Source: Lateolabrax maculatus (Eukaryota > Chordata > Actinopteri > Acropomatiformes > Lateolabracidae). Taken from it: a stretch of DNA of 64,000 nt. A program made the position numbers and the translations under genes. Position 1 is the first letter of the stretch, and every line of letters starts with the position of its first letter. This document shows positions 1-11,242 of the stretch, one piece after another. The DNA lies in NCBI GenBank assembly GCA_031216445.1, contig CM062200.1:4601501-4665500 (forward strand), written 5' to 3'. Under the pieces are notes generated by a model. It saw only the letters and a program-made list of their open reading frames with translations. It was not told where the DNA came from and made no database searches.

Positions 1-284
1 ACATCAGATGAACAGTGTAGCTGTATGATATCCCTTTTTATACAGAGTAAAAGCAACCAGACTTTCATTTTAAAGGACTGAATATAATTGGCCAGGTAAA
101 TTAAATAAGGAATATAATAAGTAGCATTTCAGTGATTGAAGTCACCCACTGTCTGGCCATAAAAATCCTACTGTTTTGCTTTGTCTGTAGTAGGATAATT
201 GAAAACTGAAGTCCGAATCAAGAGAGATTTTGAGAAATAATTACAACAAAGTAATAATTCAACTTTTGTTCCGTGTATATTTAG
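1..284 (+). other. Intron of the retsat-like gene
   Basis: No coding exon is visible here. It is read as the tail of an intron because an AG acceptor at 283-284 precedes the first recognisable exon, and codon phase requires one base from an upstream exon outside the window. Confidence 0.7.
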
Positions 285-2558
285 GCGTGCCTCCAAAGGA
301 CTCCAGTATTCTGATCAATGCCCTCCTGATTCATCACTACAAACGAGGTGCCTACTACCCCAAAGGTGGTGCCAGTGAGATCGCCTTCCACATCACCCGC
401 ACCATTCAGAAATATGGAGGGAACTGCCTGGTCAGAGCTCCCGTCTCCCAGATCCTGGTTAACGAGAAGGGAGCAGCTTATGGTAAGAACTGATTCCAGA
501 TCACTTTTCACCCGTTGAAGACACGGTGCTCTACAGCTAAATGACTGAAGATGACCTTTCTGTGCCACGTGACAGGTGTGAAAGTGAGGAAAGGTCAGGA
601 GGAAGTGGAGGTTCACGCGCCGGTGGTCGTTTCAAACTGTGGCATCTTCACCACCTTCCAGAAACTTCTTCCCCCTGAAATTCAAGTCAAGACAGGTGAG
701 CGACTGAAGTAATCCTCCTATCAACTTTGACTGTGAAAGTACCAAGAAAGCTTCAAGGAAACTGTAAACTTTCCCACATTACAGATATTCAGGATAGACT
801 GAACATGATGAAACATGGCAGAGGATCATTCTTGGTCTTCTCTGGCTTTGATGGAACTCAAGAGGAGTTGGGCCTCGAGACCACCAACTACTGGCTGTTC
901 AAAAACAACGATATGGACAAGTCGTAAGTGTGCAGAGCACTGATTCCCCGGACACTACACGCAGAAGTAGCATTTAGTTACCACAAGTGGGCGGTATTGT
1001 ATTAGGAGTAGGAATGCTGTGAATTCACAGCTGCAAAACTAACTTCTTAGTGTAGGTCTTCTTCCAGGAACATAACACACTTTCTTTTTCAGGGCCAGCC
1101 TTTATTCCTTCACTGTGTAGCTAAAGATTTATTGACCATTTAAATAATGAAACATACTGTGTATTACTGTATGTGGCTTGTTAAATTAACAAGTTAGAGT
1201 TCCCTTGTTTGCCCTCTAGATGGAGTACAGGATCAGTCAGATTTCAGCTCCAGGTTTTAAATACCACACTGAAAGCAGCCCAGACTGCTCTGACTGAGGG
1301 AATGACTGTCTGAACAGTACATTTTCATATGTGTTTTTTTTTAGGATGGAGGACTTCTTTGCATTAAGCAAAGAGGAAGCACCAGATAATATTCCCATGA
1401 TGTTCATCACAATGCCATCTGCCAAGGACCCAGAAGCCAAAATAAGGCACCCTGGTACAGACAAACTCATGACTTTTTCTACTGTTGAGAATAAAGTTAG
1501 GAAATTATGTTAAAAAAAAAGAGTGTGCCAAAATTAAAGATTAAGAGACATATTATGTTTGAAACATGTACTGCTACTAAAACGTCATACCAAATAACCA
1601 CATCTGAATGTCCATGCAGGTTAGATGTGATGTCTTGTGTTTCATGTTCACAGGAAAATCTTGCATGACAATACTGACGATGGTGAAGTATGAATGGTTT
1701 GAGGAGTGGAAGGACACTACAGTGCGCAAAAGGGGTGATGAATACTACAACTACAAAATGAGATTTGCCAAGAACCTCTTTGACTGGGCCTGCACTTTGT
1801 TCCCTAAAATCAGAGACAAGGTAGGATTGGTCATAAATGCTTGATGCATACACGTGTTTCGAAGTGTATTTCTGTTATCTGTGCACGTGTTTGTCGTTTG
1901 CCTCTGAACAAAGACTGCATCGTGATATTTGTATGACCTGTTTTTCAGTTGGTTTTCCAGGACGTGGCGACCCCACTGACCAACACGCACTACCTGGGTG
2001 CCCAGCGTGGAGCCATGTACTCCGCTGAGCACAACCTAGACCGCTTCCACGCCGAGGCTGTGGCGAGGAACAGGTGCAACACCCCCGTCAAAAACCTCTA
2101 CATCTCAGGTATGAGAAGTAACAAACTTGGCCAAGGCAAAGTTCTGCAAGTACAGTCATTCTTTTGACAGAATCTTGTTTTCACTGTAATAGAAATGTCT
2201 CATCAAGCTCTAAGATTCACTTGATGCGGTAGGGTTTCCTTGCAGTGTATTTTTTTTCATACCATGCTGGATTAGTTTACTGGAACAGTTAAAACACTTA
2301 AAAAATAACTGAAAATAACATTATCTGGAGGGAAACTCCAGACTCCAGGTAGTCTCGTCTCATCCAGCAGGTTGTATGTGTGTTTCAGGCCAAGACGTGT
2401 TCAGCTGTGGGATAGCAGGCGCTCTGCACGGTGGACTCCTCTGCGCCTCTACAGTGTTGGATCACATCGTCTACATTGACTTGCTCCTCCTCAAGAAGAA
2501 GCTGAAGAGGAGGAAAGCCAGGGAGTTGGCCCAGCTGGCTAACAAGAAGCTGCAGTGA
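285..2558 (+). CDS. retsat: Retinol saturase-like (all-trans-retinol 13,14-reductase family), 3' part of gene
   Basis: This is the C-terminal part of a RetSat-family flavoprotein. The family saturates the 13-14 double bond of all-trans-retinol and belongs to the phytoene-desaturase/CrtI oxidoreductases of the ER membrane. Seven coding exons join in frame: 285-482, 576-695, 785-923, 1345-1454, 1654-1820, 1949-2108 and 2389-2558, all with GT-AG borders. Recognisable blocks are YYPKGGASEIAFH, VVVSNCGIFTTFQ, MPSAKDPE, YEWFEEW and NLYISGQDVFSCGIAGALHGG. The last resembles the C-terminal dinucleotide-binding segment of the family. The protein ends in a lysine-rich tail finishing KKLQ, which fits a dilysine ER-retrieval signal. 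The N-terminal FAD-binding half lies left of the window. Fish carry several retsat-like paralogues, so family assignment is firm but the exact paralogue is not. Confidence 0.9.
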
Positions 2559-3985
2559 GACAGCTCTCTACTTCCCCTGCAGGACAATAGTGAAACTGCA
2601 CAAACCAGGTGCAAGACCCTTGATAGTTGTGAGAAGCTTTAAGGAACACACCACTGAATCTATCCTATATGTTAATATTATAAAGTGCACACATACTAAT
2701 GACAATCATGCACTTTTGTGACAGTTACAAGGAATAGATGTTATGTCCTGTTTGTAGTAAAAGGAATTAATACAGCCGTGATGAACACTATGGCCAGTTT
2801 CACACCTGAAAATAGACCAAACATTTATTTGTTTTCGGTTTTCTGAGCTGAAGGCATCACGTCGTCGCTTTCAAGTCTGTTAATTACCTTTAGCGTGAGA
2901 ACATAGACTATAAAATAATCCAGAATAATCATCATGTTCCAGGTGCATCAATCAGTCTGGTGATCTGTGCCAGCATGTTAGATTGGCTAGTTTCAAACAA
3001 CTATCATAGTAAAGCACACAGACTGCTGGTTCACTCATAAGAAGTCTGTGTTTGCATCAAATTTCGTTACATGTCGCTGGTTACAAGTTCTCACTTCGTT
3101 CGCTTTTGAGATTGTTGCCTGTGCTAGTCGTGAACTCAACATGGAAATACATTATTCTGAAGAGTTAGTGTAGCATGGAGCACTGGATTTGGGGATGATT
3201 TTGGCTAAAATTCATTCAAGTGGGAGGCCACGACACGAGACAACAGCTGGACAGAGCATCTCATTTACAACATTGCAGTAATTGTGTATATATCCCACAG
3301 GCTGAGGATGGCTTTGTTGGGGTTGCAGGGTCACTTTGCTCTTTTTCAGTATTTCCAAAGTTTCACCGGTTTGCCTAAAGAGTTAAGTGTTAAAATATTG
3401 ATAAGGCACAATATCCTGTCTTGGATAAACTTACTTAAATGACCATATTTGCTACTTAATACTCACCTGTAACTATGCATCATTTCATGGGAAATGATAT
3501 GTACTATTTAGTTGGGCATCTTAAAGATTGTAATATTCTGGTAAACCTGCAGTGCTTTTGTTATTGCGATTGTTAGCACATAAAGATCACGAGGAAAAAT
3601 ATTTTTCTTTATTTCATTATCTTATTTACTGATCTATGTAAAATGCTATTATTATTATTATTATTTGTGTTTTTATTCAGGCATATAGTAATCTTCAAAT
3701 CGGCTGTATCGGGGAAAGAATTTTACTGTATTATGTGAAGTTTCACCCCGTGTTATCTTAAAACTACGAAATATCAACGAATGCTTAATCATCAAAACAA
3801 CTGAATGCATAATACCAACTGCTTTGACTTTTAAAGATTTTCTAATGCCTGTTGTTGTGATGTATGTACATATGTTTTTTCTCTCTTTTTACTGCCACAG
3901 CTTGGTTTGTTTTTGCATCATGCAAAATGCATATTTGTATTTTTTGCTGTACATGCTCAATAAACCTTTCAGTGCGCTAAAGCTG
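2559..3985 (+). other. Probable 3' UTR of the retsat-like gene
   Basis: AT-rich, open-frame-poor sequence follows the stop codon. The first well-placed AATAAA on this strand is at 3959-3964, giving an inferred 3' UTR of about 1.4 kb. Earlier alternative polyadenylation cannot be excluded without transcript data. Confidence 0.5.
3959..3964 (+). terminator. Polyadenylation signal AATAAA (retsat-like gene)
   Basis: A canonical hexamer about 1.4 kb after the stop codon, followed by a TG/T-containing region. It is the best candidate transcript end for the upstream gene. Confidence 0.45.
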
Positions 3986-4789
3986 ATATGCTTCTATATG
4001 AACACTGGAAAAGTTATACAAAGATGATTAAATAACTAGTACCTATTAATTACTACCTATAACAAATCATTAATGTATCAAGAATAATCCTTTGCATCAG
4101 GTGTGATGGGTGATCATTGCTAATTATTTATATATCACTTACTGGTGAACTGAGACTGTAAATCCCCTCTGGGTTTCTTAGTTCCCACCTATGTTGTTCT
4201 GACCTGACTTATAACCCCGGTGATATTTGGGTAACTGCTGAAATCAAACGTACGGGGGGAAACCTCAGACTTCCTGCACTAAGTGAACATTTCCTCAGTA
4301 AACGGTGGGCAGATTGGCTGACAAACTGTGGTCTGAAGGAGACGACCGAGGGGATCCGAGGAGAAGAATGCCTCCTCTGTCCAGGCAGCCGGTGGGATGC
4401 CGGTACCTCTCTCGCTCTGTTAACCTCCATCCCTCTGCTGTACAAACCTGCGGAAAGCTCTCCCTGCTTCTAGAGCTCTGATGTGCACGTTGCTACTGTT
4501 GCCATTTTCCTTTTTTTGAATAAAATAGTTCAAGGAAAGAGGAGCAAAATGGGAGCGAGTGGAGGAGTTAATTATATTGACTTTGCCTGGCTGGAAGGTC
4601 AGGAGTAGACTATAACATGTAATTACCATGGCACGATAAAGCCCAGAAATAAACGTGACATCTACAGTAACTCTTACTTTCCTACGCTGTGCTCGGACTG
4701 ACTCACACAGCTATATACAAACCCACCTAAACTCAATTTACCAACCTTTTGCACTTTGAAATAGAGTTAATCCACCCTTTTATAGCCAT

Positions 4790-4920
4790 CCTAGTGGTGT
4801 GGTGCTGTCAGTTGGTTTGGTCCAAACTGAAATATCACAACAATATTTGGATGGATTGTCATGAAATTCACAGGATGAATTCTATCGATTTTGCTGAGCC
4901 GCGAGCATGGCTCTAGACTT
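4790..4920 (+). repeat. Diverged interspersed repeat (family A, copy 1)
   Basis: The words GGTCCAAACTGAAATATC, TTTGGATGGATTGTCATGAA and ACAGGATGAAT match a dispersed teleost repeat I recognise. A second copy in the same orientation lies at about 18990-19285. The copy is decayed and its ends are approximate. Confidence 0.5.
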
Positions 4921-6539
4921 TTAGTCCTAAAGGTGTTTTTCTCACGAATTAAAGAACCGAATAAAAACACAAAGTAAGTTATGGTAGAGCTGGATAGCCG
5001 ATGATCTTTTTCACAACCTGGCAACCTACAATTGTCCTCATTAACAGCCTATTACTGCTGTATAAACCATTACTTTTATTACATACTCAGGCGTGTGCTT
5101 GCTGAGGTTTAAAACAAAATGGATACCTGTCCGTTTAGGTTCTGTGATGCCAGGACTTGGTTGCACGTTAAATAATAAGTGACCACCAACATTTTAAAAA
5201 TGTTAAATTATGGTTTATGATAAACTCAACAAAGGTTGAGCTGAGCTTACCATCCTAGTTCAAATGCATATGTATTTGTTTATATAATTTAGTTATTTGG
5301 ATGTTTGATTTTGAATGTTTGGATGACGAAATTGGTATTTGTTGTGTTGATTTGTTGGTAAGTTGATGTTGGTTTTTATTGGTGGTTTTAATTGGATTTG
5401 ACCATAGAAAGTCATCATCAGTGTAGTTTGCCGACTGTAAACTGCAGAAGAAATGTGACCATTTCACTACAAAATACATACAATATTTAACTTTATTGAA
5501 AAGTCCTGTAAAATGGGCAGATCTGAGGAGGAATTTAAGTTTTTCTTGACCAGCACAGGCACCAGCTCAACCCCCTTCCTCCTTTTTCCTCTTGCAGGCG
5601 GCTCCCACATGTTTAGACACGCTCTTGCACCAGGAGAGGCCCAGAGGGTCGGATCTTAAAAACAGCAGTCCACTCTTTCCACTGTCTCAGCCACTCTGTC
5701 CTCCACACTCTCTCCAGCAAATGCACACTTTAATTGGTATTAATATTTCAGAGACTGTGGTTTAAGGCTAATCCAACAACAGTGGCATCTGAAAACGTAC
5801 TACTTATTATTTACATAAAGCAAACAGTAAACTCGAAAACAATGTAGCAGCAGGATTGGCTCAGAGAGTATTCCTGTTGCTGGGCTCTTGTCTCTACGCT
5901 TCAGCCAGCTTTCCTTGTTTTCCAGATGTTGGAGCTCCTCCCCGCTGGCCTGCCGCAGCCTCCCACCGTTTAAACCCAGCCAGCAACCACAGCTGCTACC
6001 AATCTGAGGACTCTCAAAAGAAAGTTTCAGACGACCCAGATGAGAGGAAGACCCAGTCTGAAGATGGCATCCAGGATCAGACTGGGTTTAAAGGCATGAG
6101 GAGGTGATACAAAGTAACACCAGTTGTTTTTAAGGGTCCCTCCTGCATAGCTACCATATTTTGGTACAGTATGATGCCCTTGATAGATGAAAATCTTCAA
6201 ATCCACTTTCAAGTTCGGGCGGGGTTTTAAAGCCAAATGTTCAAATTCATGCTTACACAGGAAAGAGAAAAAACATAGTTCTTCATTTCTGTTTCTGTGG
6301 GTTGAACTAAATCAGACTGAAGTTTTTTTTTCCTGCTCTGCACAGATCACAGACCTCTTCTGCGATGTCGACTAAAAGCTGCTGCTTGAGGCCAACTTTC
6401 TGTTGAGCTAAATGGAAAATCCAAGGAAAATGGCATCTTCTCCAAGTCTTCCTTCTGCCTGCAACCTGAAACACGACTGGTTCACATGTCTGCACACTTT
6501 AAACTCTGACTAGCAGTCGTAATGTTTAGGTTAGTTCTG

Positions 6540-6785
6540 CCTTCTCTAGTCTAAATAATTAGTTGATTAACCGCTTGGCAGAAAAATAATCTCAAACCAT
6601 TCTAATAATTCCAGTTTTTTACTTTTATTTGCTAATTTTCTTTGTCATATAAGATGGAAACTTGAATATCTTTAGGTTTGTGGACTATTTGCTGGGGAAA
6701 ACAAGCAATTTAATGACATAACCATCGAAAATGTTATTGTCACTGTTTGTTTTCCTGACATTCTATAAACCTTTATAACTTAAAC
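6540..6785 (+). repeat. Diverged interspersed repeat (family B, copy 1)
   Basis: It contains TAATTAGTTGATTAACCG, a GAATATCTTTAGGTTTGTGG block and AAACAAGCAATTTAATGAC, in the order found in a common teleost repeat. An inverted partner copy lies at about 15880-16040. Ends are approximate. Confidence 0.5.
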
Positions 6786-8724
6786 CTGCAATAACAGACT
6801 GTTTGGCCATTTCTGGGCATTGGAAAGAAGTTGTGAACACAATGATGAACTTGTTGGCAAAGAATTGCTGATTAACACATCCAGCATTTCCTAAGAAACA
6901 TTATCATTAATTTGGAGTCGTGCTTCTGCCCACTTGATGAATCTAAGTCTAATCTTTACTCTCTTTTAGCTCTGTTTTTTTTGTCTCTACCAACTCCTGA
7001 GGAAGAGTATCTGGTTCTTTAGCTGCTAATTGCTTCACTATGTTCACCAACTGGTCGCAAACTGCGTCTGACTGAACCAAGAGTGAACCAAATCAGTAAA
7101 GCTGCAGGCCTGACAGCTAAACAATGAGCAATGAATCTCTGTAAAGTTGATGAGAGCTGCAGATTCAGGTGTAGATTCTCTGTAGGTTCATCACTATGAG
7201 TGACCCCTTTCTCATTGTTATTATAAAAATGTCAATTATAGCCAATAATTGTTGGTCTCATCCCTAATTTCAATTTCAGAAATCTGAAATCAACAATAGC
7301 TTCCCTGTTGCCACACCCTTAAACTAGAGAAACCTGGAGATGTAACGTGAGCCACTATTTTGACCTGCTTGACTGATAATTGACAGCAGGCAGTAAATGC
7401 AGCACTTTTCATTTGAGCATCTTTTCCCACAAAGTTTAATTTTGTGTTTTGAGTCATTTACAAAGGCACAGGTTCGTCCCCTGTCCTATGGATTGCCATT
7501 CGTCATGCTGCCACCTTTGACAAACTCTATCCACTCCCTCGCTACAGCAGTATTGCTTCTTCTCAGCCTCACAACTGAATTAGAACTAAAGAATGTATCT
7601 TGGCAGGCCTCTGTTTTCCCTTTTCAGCTGTTTGTAATATTTCCTGTGAGGCTGCTATGCACATTTGATTGTAAATGATGTTGCATGTTGGAGTTTGGAT
7701 GGAGGAGAGAGTGGGAGAGAGAAAGCGACGAGGCAGGAATGGGGAGGTCCGGAGAAAGGAGAACATTTAGAGCTCAGCTTTGTACGAGGCAGTACCGTGT
7801 CTTATCATACATGAGTCCTAGTAAGTATTCACTCTGTTTCTCTGCTCCATTGTAAAGTATGTGAGAGTGACAAAGGTTGTACCATGAGTATACATAAAGT
7901 TTACTCCACCTCTGCACCTGGCATCAACAAACAGTCGACCTTTGACATCCAGGCTGTCTTTAGAGATCCCATTCATGACATGAAGGTCTTACTTCAGCTT
8001 CAGTGTTTCTGTTCATTCCTTTTGAAGAGGTGCAACAGAGCAACAGGGAGGGACACATTGTTATAGAGAAAACAAAAGTAATCACCACCTGCTACACCAC
8101 AAAGTCACAACACAATATTATGTGATCATAGTTTACTGTGTGTCAGACCTGCACTGAGGATAAGAAGCTCTTGCTTTAATCCAGCCCTGACAATGTTAGA
8201 CGGTTGTCAGGTTAATGACAAAAATCCAGGAATTTACATATAAATAACTACACAGGAGATGTTAATATTGAAATGAACATGTGAAACTCTAATTTACCTT
8301 GAATACAAGAGGAAGAAGCCCAAATTAAACTAACATTAATGATCCTGTGGTTCAAAGAGTTAAATCTATTTGCTCTTTCACACCCATCTGCACTATGTGA
8401 GTACAGCTCCTCCTTCCAGCGGATGCTTAAGACATGACCCAGAGTTCTCACATTTCACCATTTTGTCTTGAAGTCCCCACCTCCACCTTCCCCATCGAAG
8501 TATGCCCACCCTCCGCAGAGTAATCCTCATCAGCCTAATGCATCCGCATTCGTCATCACTGCTCTTTCTGCTCTGTGTTTACATGGTGAGCCAGCTTGTG
8601 AAATTGGGGTGAGCCTCAATGCAGGACACATGATGCACTAGAGGGGGCTCTTCAGTGGGTGTGATCCCAGCCAACCCTCATATGGTGATGACTCCTCAAC
8701 ACATGGTTTGGATACAGACGGTAT

Positions 8725-8865
8725 TCTGTAGGGTGGATGTGGAGTTTTTCCTTAAGCGAATTAAGGCTCTAAGGATAGCAGGCGTTAATTGCTGTGCAGA
8801 TTTTAGAGGCCTTGGGACAAACTTGTGATTGTGGGCTATATAAATAAACTTGACTTGATGAGGTT
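8725..8865 (+). repeat. SINE-like or MITE-like teleost repeat, 3' portion
   Basis: It begins around GGAGTTTTTCCTTA and ends with GGGCTATATAAATAAACTTG followed by a short TGACT-type tail. This tail is a familiar hallmark of an abundant fish short interspersed repeat. The internal part is diverged. Confidence 0.6.
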
Positions 8866-10530
8866 TTATGCCTCTAAGAAAAGACCTTTCTTAGCAAAGA
8901 AGTAAACTAACAGATGCAGCTAAAAAACATGTAGTATGTAGTAAATTTAATATTTATAAGCAGAGGTATGCAACAGGAATGGCTCATTCTCACTGAATTT
9001 TCTTTATTTTAGTTGCACGGCCCACTTGCGCCACACACTTTCTCCACATTTCGCAAAATGTTACACAGTTTGCTGACACATGCTTAGGGTTTGATCTTCA
9101 CACACACCAACTGTTTACTTTTCCACTTAGCACAGATATGAGAAACATTCGGCCAGAAGGTGGCATAGTCAGTTCCTTCTTGGAGTCTCTTGCCCTTTCA
9201 TTTAATTTAACATTTGGGCCGCTGCCAAAGAAAACACTACCAGAGATCAAGTTTTATATCTCCCTATTAGTTAGGGAAACTTCAGGAAAACTAGACTACT
9301 TTAACTGGTGTTGTGATCAAATAATGACAAAAAAAATGTTGTTTTTGTGCAGCAAAACACACACAATACAACACAAATGTGCCAGGGCTATTTCCTCTGA
9401 GGTTAAGAAACAAACACATGGGCACGGTGTGGGATGTCATCTGTTGCGTCTCAGCTCCGGTCTCCAGCTGACTGACACTAATTCCTCCGTCCTGAACTCC
9501 TGTGAAATCTCCAGTGAAGCCTTTGCTCTCCCATTGGGAGGAACTGTTTTCTCTGGCCTCTGCTCACTGGTCCCAGGTCTGAAGACAAGGCCTCTCACAG
9601 CATGATGATCCCAGAGGGGTCGTACCTACATGGTTTTATTTCAGCGCTGAGGCCATGTTGGCAGGATGACCTCCCAGTTCAGACTATATCTAAAGTGGTC
9701 CTGGTTGGAAAATAAAGGGAATTGTTGTGTACTCATTATTTCACTCATCACAGTGAATAATGCAACAATAGACTCTGAACCAGTTGTTTTCAGTTCTGTC
9801 CTCCTTACTTCAGAGAAGATGGGAAATAAAGAAAGAGAAAAGACTGGATGTTTTAGTTACTGACGAGATGCTCTGGCTCATGATTCATCCTCTCTGAACT
9901 CAAATGTTTGGTCTTCCAGCAGGCAGAGTGTGATTAAACTCTCCCAGTGAAAATGCTGCAGCACAGACAAAGACATCTCTGGGACCACAATTAGAGACTC
10001 CACATTTCGCCTCCTGATCTGAGAGTTTTTCCTACCAAGAAAGCTGCCGATTCAAGCCTCTTTTGTGTCCTTCATGCCAACAAGCGCCTATATTTCTGCA
10101 CATATTTAGCATATTCTATTTTGTCACTTTTTTCGCACTTTTTTTTGGGGGGGAAATTCCTGATTTTTACTGCCTTCAGACTTCCATCCCCAAATACAGA
10201 CCATGTGAACTGAGTTGGGAGTGTCAAGCTCAGGAATGAAAAGTGTATTTTGTTGAATTATATGTGGAGGTCATAAAGCTATTTTAAATACAGTTGGGGC
10301 AAAGAAACAAACCAAAAGAAAAAAAGTAAATACATTTGATTAATTAAAGCATCTGAGAGATGTCAGGTGCTCATGTCAGAGAAGCTGTATAGCTGGTTGA
10401 GGTGTGTGTGGGTGGAATATACGTAGCTACAGGTAACATAAAAAAGGGTTTGCGTACTTGTCATGGCTTGTACTGCCCTAAAGGTACTCGAGCAACAAAC
10501 TGAGATTTCAGGAATCACTTTCTCTTGCTC

Positions 10531-10533
<3 letters not shown>

Positions 10534-10595
<62 letters not shown>
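10534..10595. repeat. (CA)n microsatellite
   Basis: About 31 uninterrupted CA dinucleotides. This is the longest perfect dinucleotide array in the window and produces a spurious open frame of repeated Thr-His or Cys-Val on either strand. Confidence 0.95.
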
Positions 10596-10598
<3 letters not shown>

Positions 10599-10889
10599 TA
10601 CATATACACACAAAACAAAGAATGAGGTTTATCTTTGCACAATTTACTACAATAGGTGTGACAGACATTTTTAATTGATAAAAAGAACTAGTGGTCAAAC
10701 AAGTATACTGATGAGAGTGAAAGTTCATTCATGAACTTGAAAATAGTAGTTTGATGAAATAATCTATACTCAAGGTTGATTTACTTGGAAAAAACTGTGT
10801 CAGAAATCAGGGAATATTAGGGATTATTTTGACAAAATATTCAAATCATTAGATTAAACAAAAACACAGGAAAAATAATATCCTTTACA

Positions 10890-11242
10890 TGTAAACATCC
10901 TATAAAAGGTTACTCCAGTAAAGGTTTGGACCTAATATCAATAAAAGTGATTAAAGACTTTAAGTAAAAGACTGCACATTTCCAGAGTGTAAACATATGA
11001 ATGCATTAGTGTGTAAGCAGCATTTTCATGTTATAGCTTGTCACGATGGAGCAAATTCTAACTACTTTTGGGATATCTCATCTATATGCATTTTTCTGAT
11101 GAGCTTTTACAATATTTCCCTCAGAAAAGTAGTGGAGTAGAAGTGTAAAGTTGCACAAAATGGACATACAAAATGCTAAAGTACAAATAGGCTACCTCAC
11201 AACGCTATGTATTTGAGTAAAATATACTTTGTTACTTCCAAA
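10890..11242 (-). repeat. Interspersed AGTAC-rich repeat (family C, copy 1)
   Basis: Blocks such as AGTAGTGGAGTAGAAGTGTA and ATTTGAGTAAAATATACTTTGTTACTT read in reverse as the fish repeat built of ACTT/AGTA words, seen in the opposite orientation at about 55076-55555. It is heavily diverged; ends are approximate. I consider it a non-autonomous DNA transposon, by recollection of the family. Confidence 0.5.

Noticed and set aside
5856..6107. 83-codon frame with a signal-peptide-like start
   Set aside because: The hydrophobic start is short, the rest matches no known family, and there are no flanking splice sites or promoter signals.
9138..9605. 155-codon open frame in the intergenic region
   Set aside because: No recognisable domain, no splice context, codon use like the surrounding AT-rich DNA, and no similarity to any family I know. 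An open frame of this length is plausible by chance in 27 kb.
10363..10728. 121-codon minus-strand open frame and its plus-strand partner
   Set aside because: Both are driven by the (CA)n microsatellite, giving Cys-Val or Thr-His repeats.
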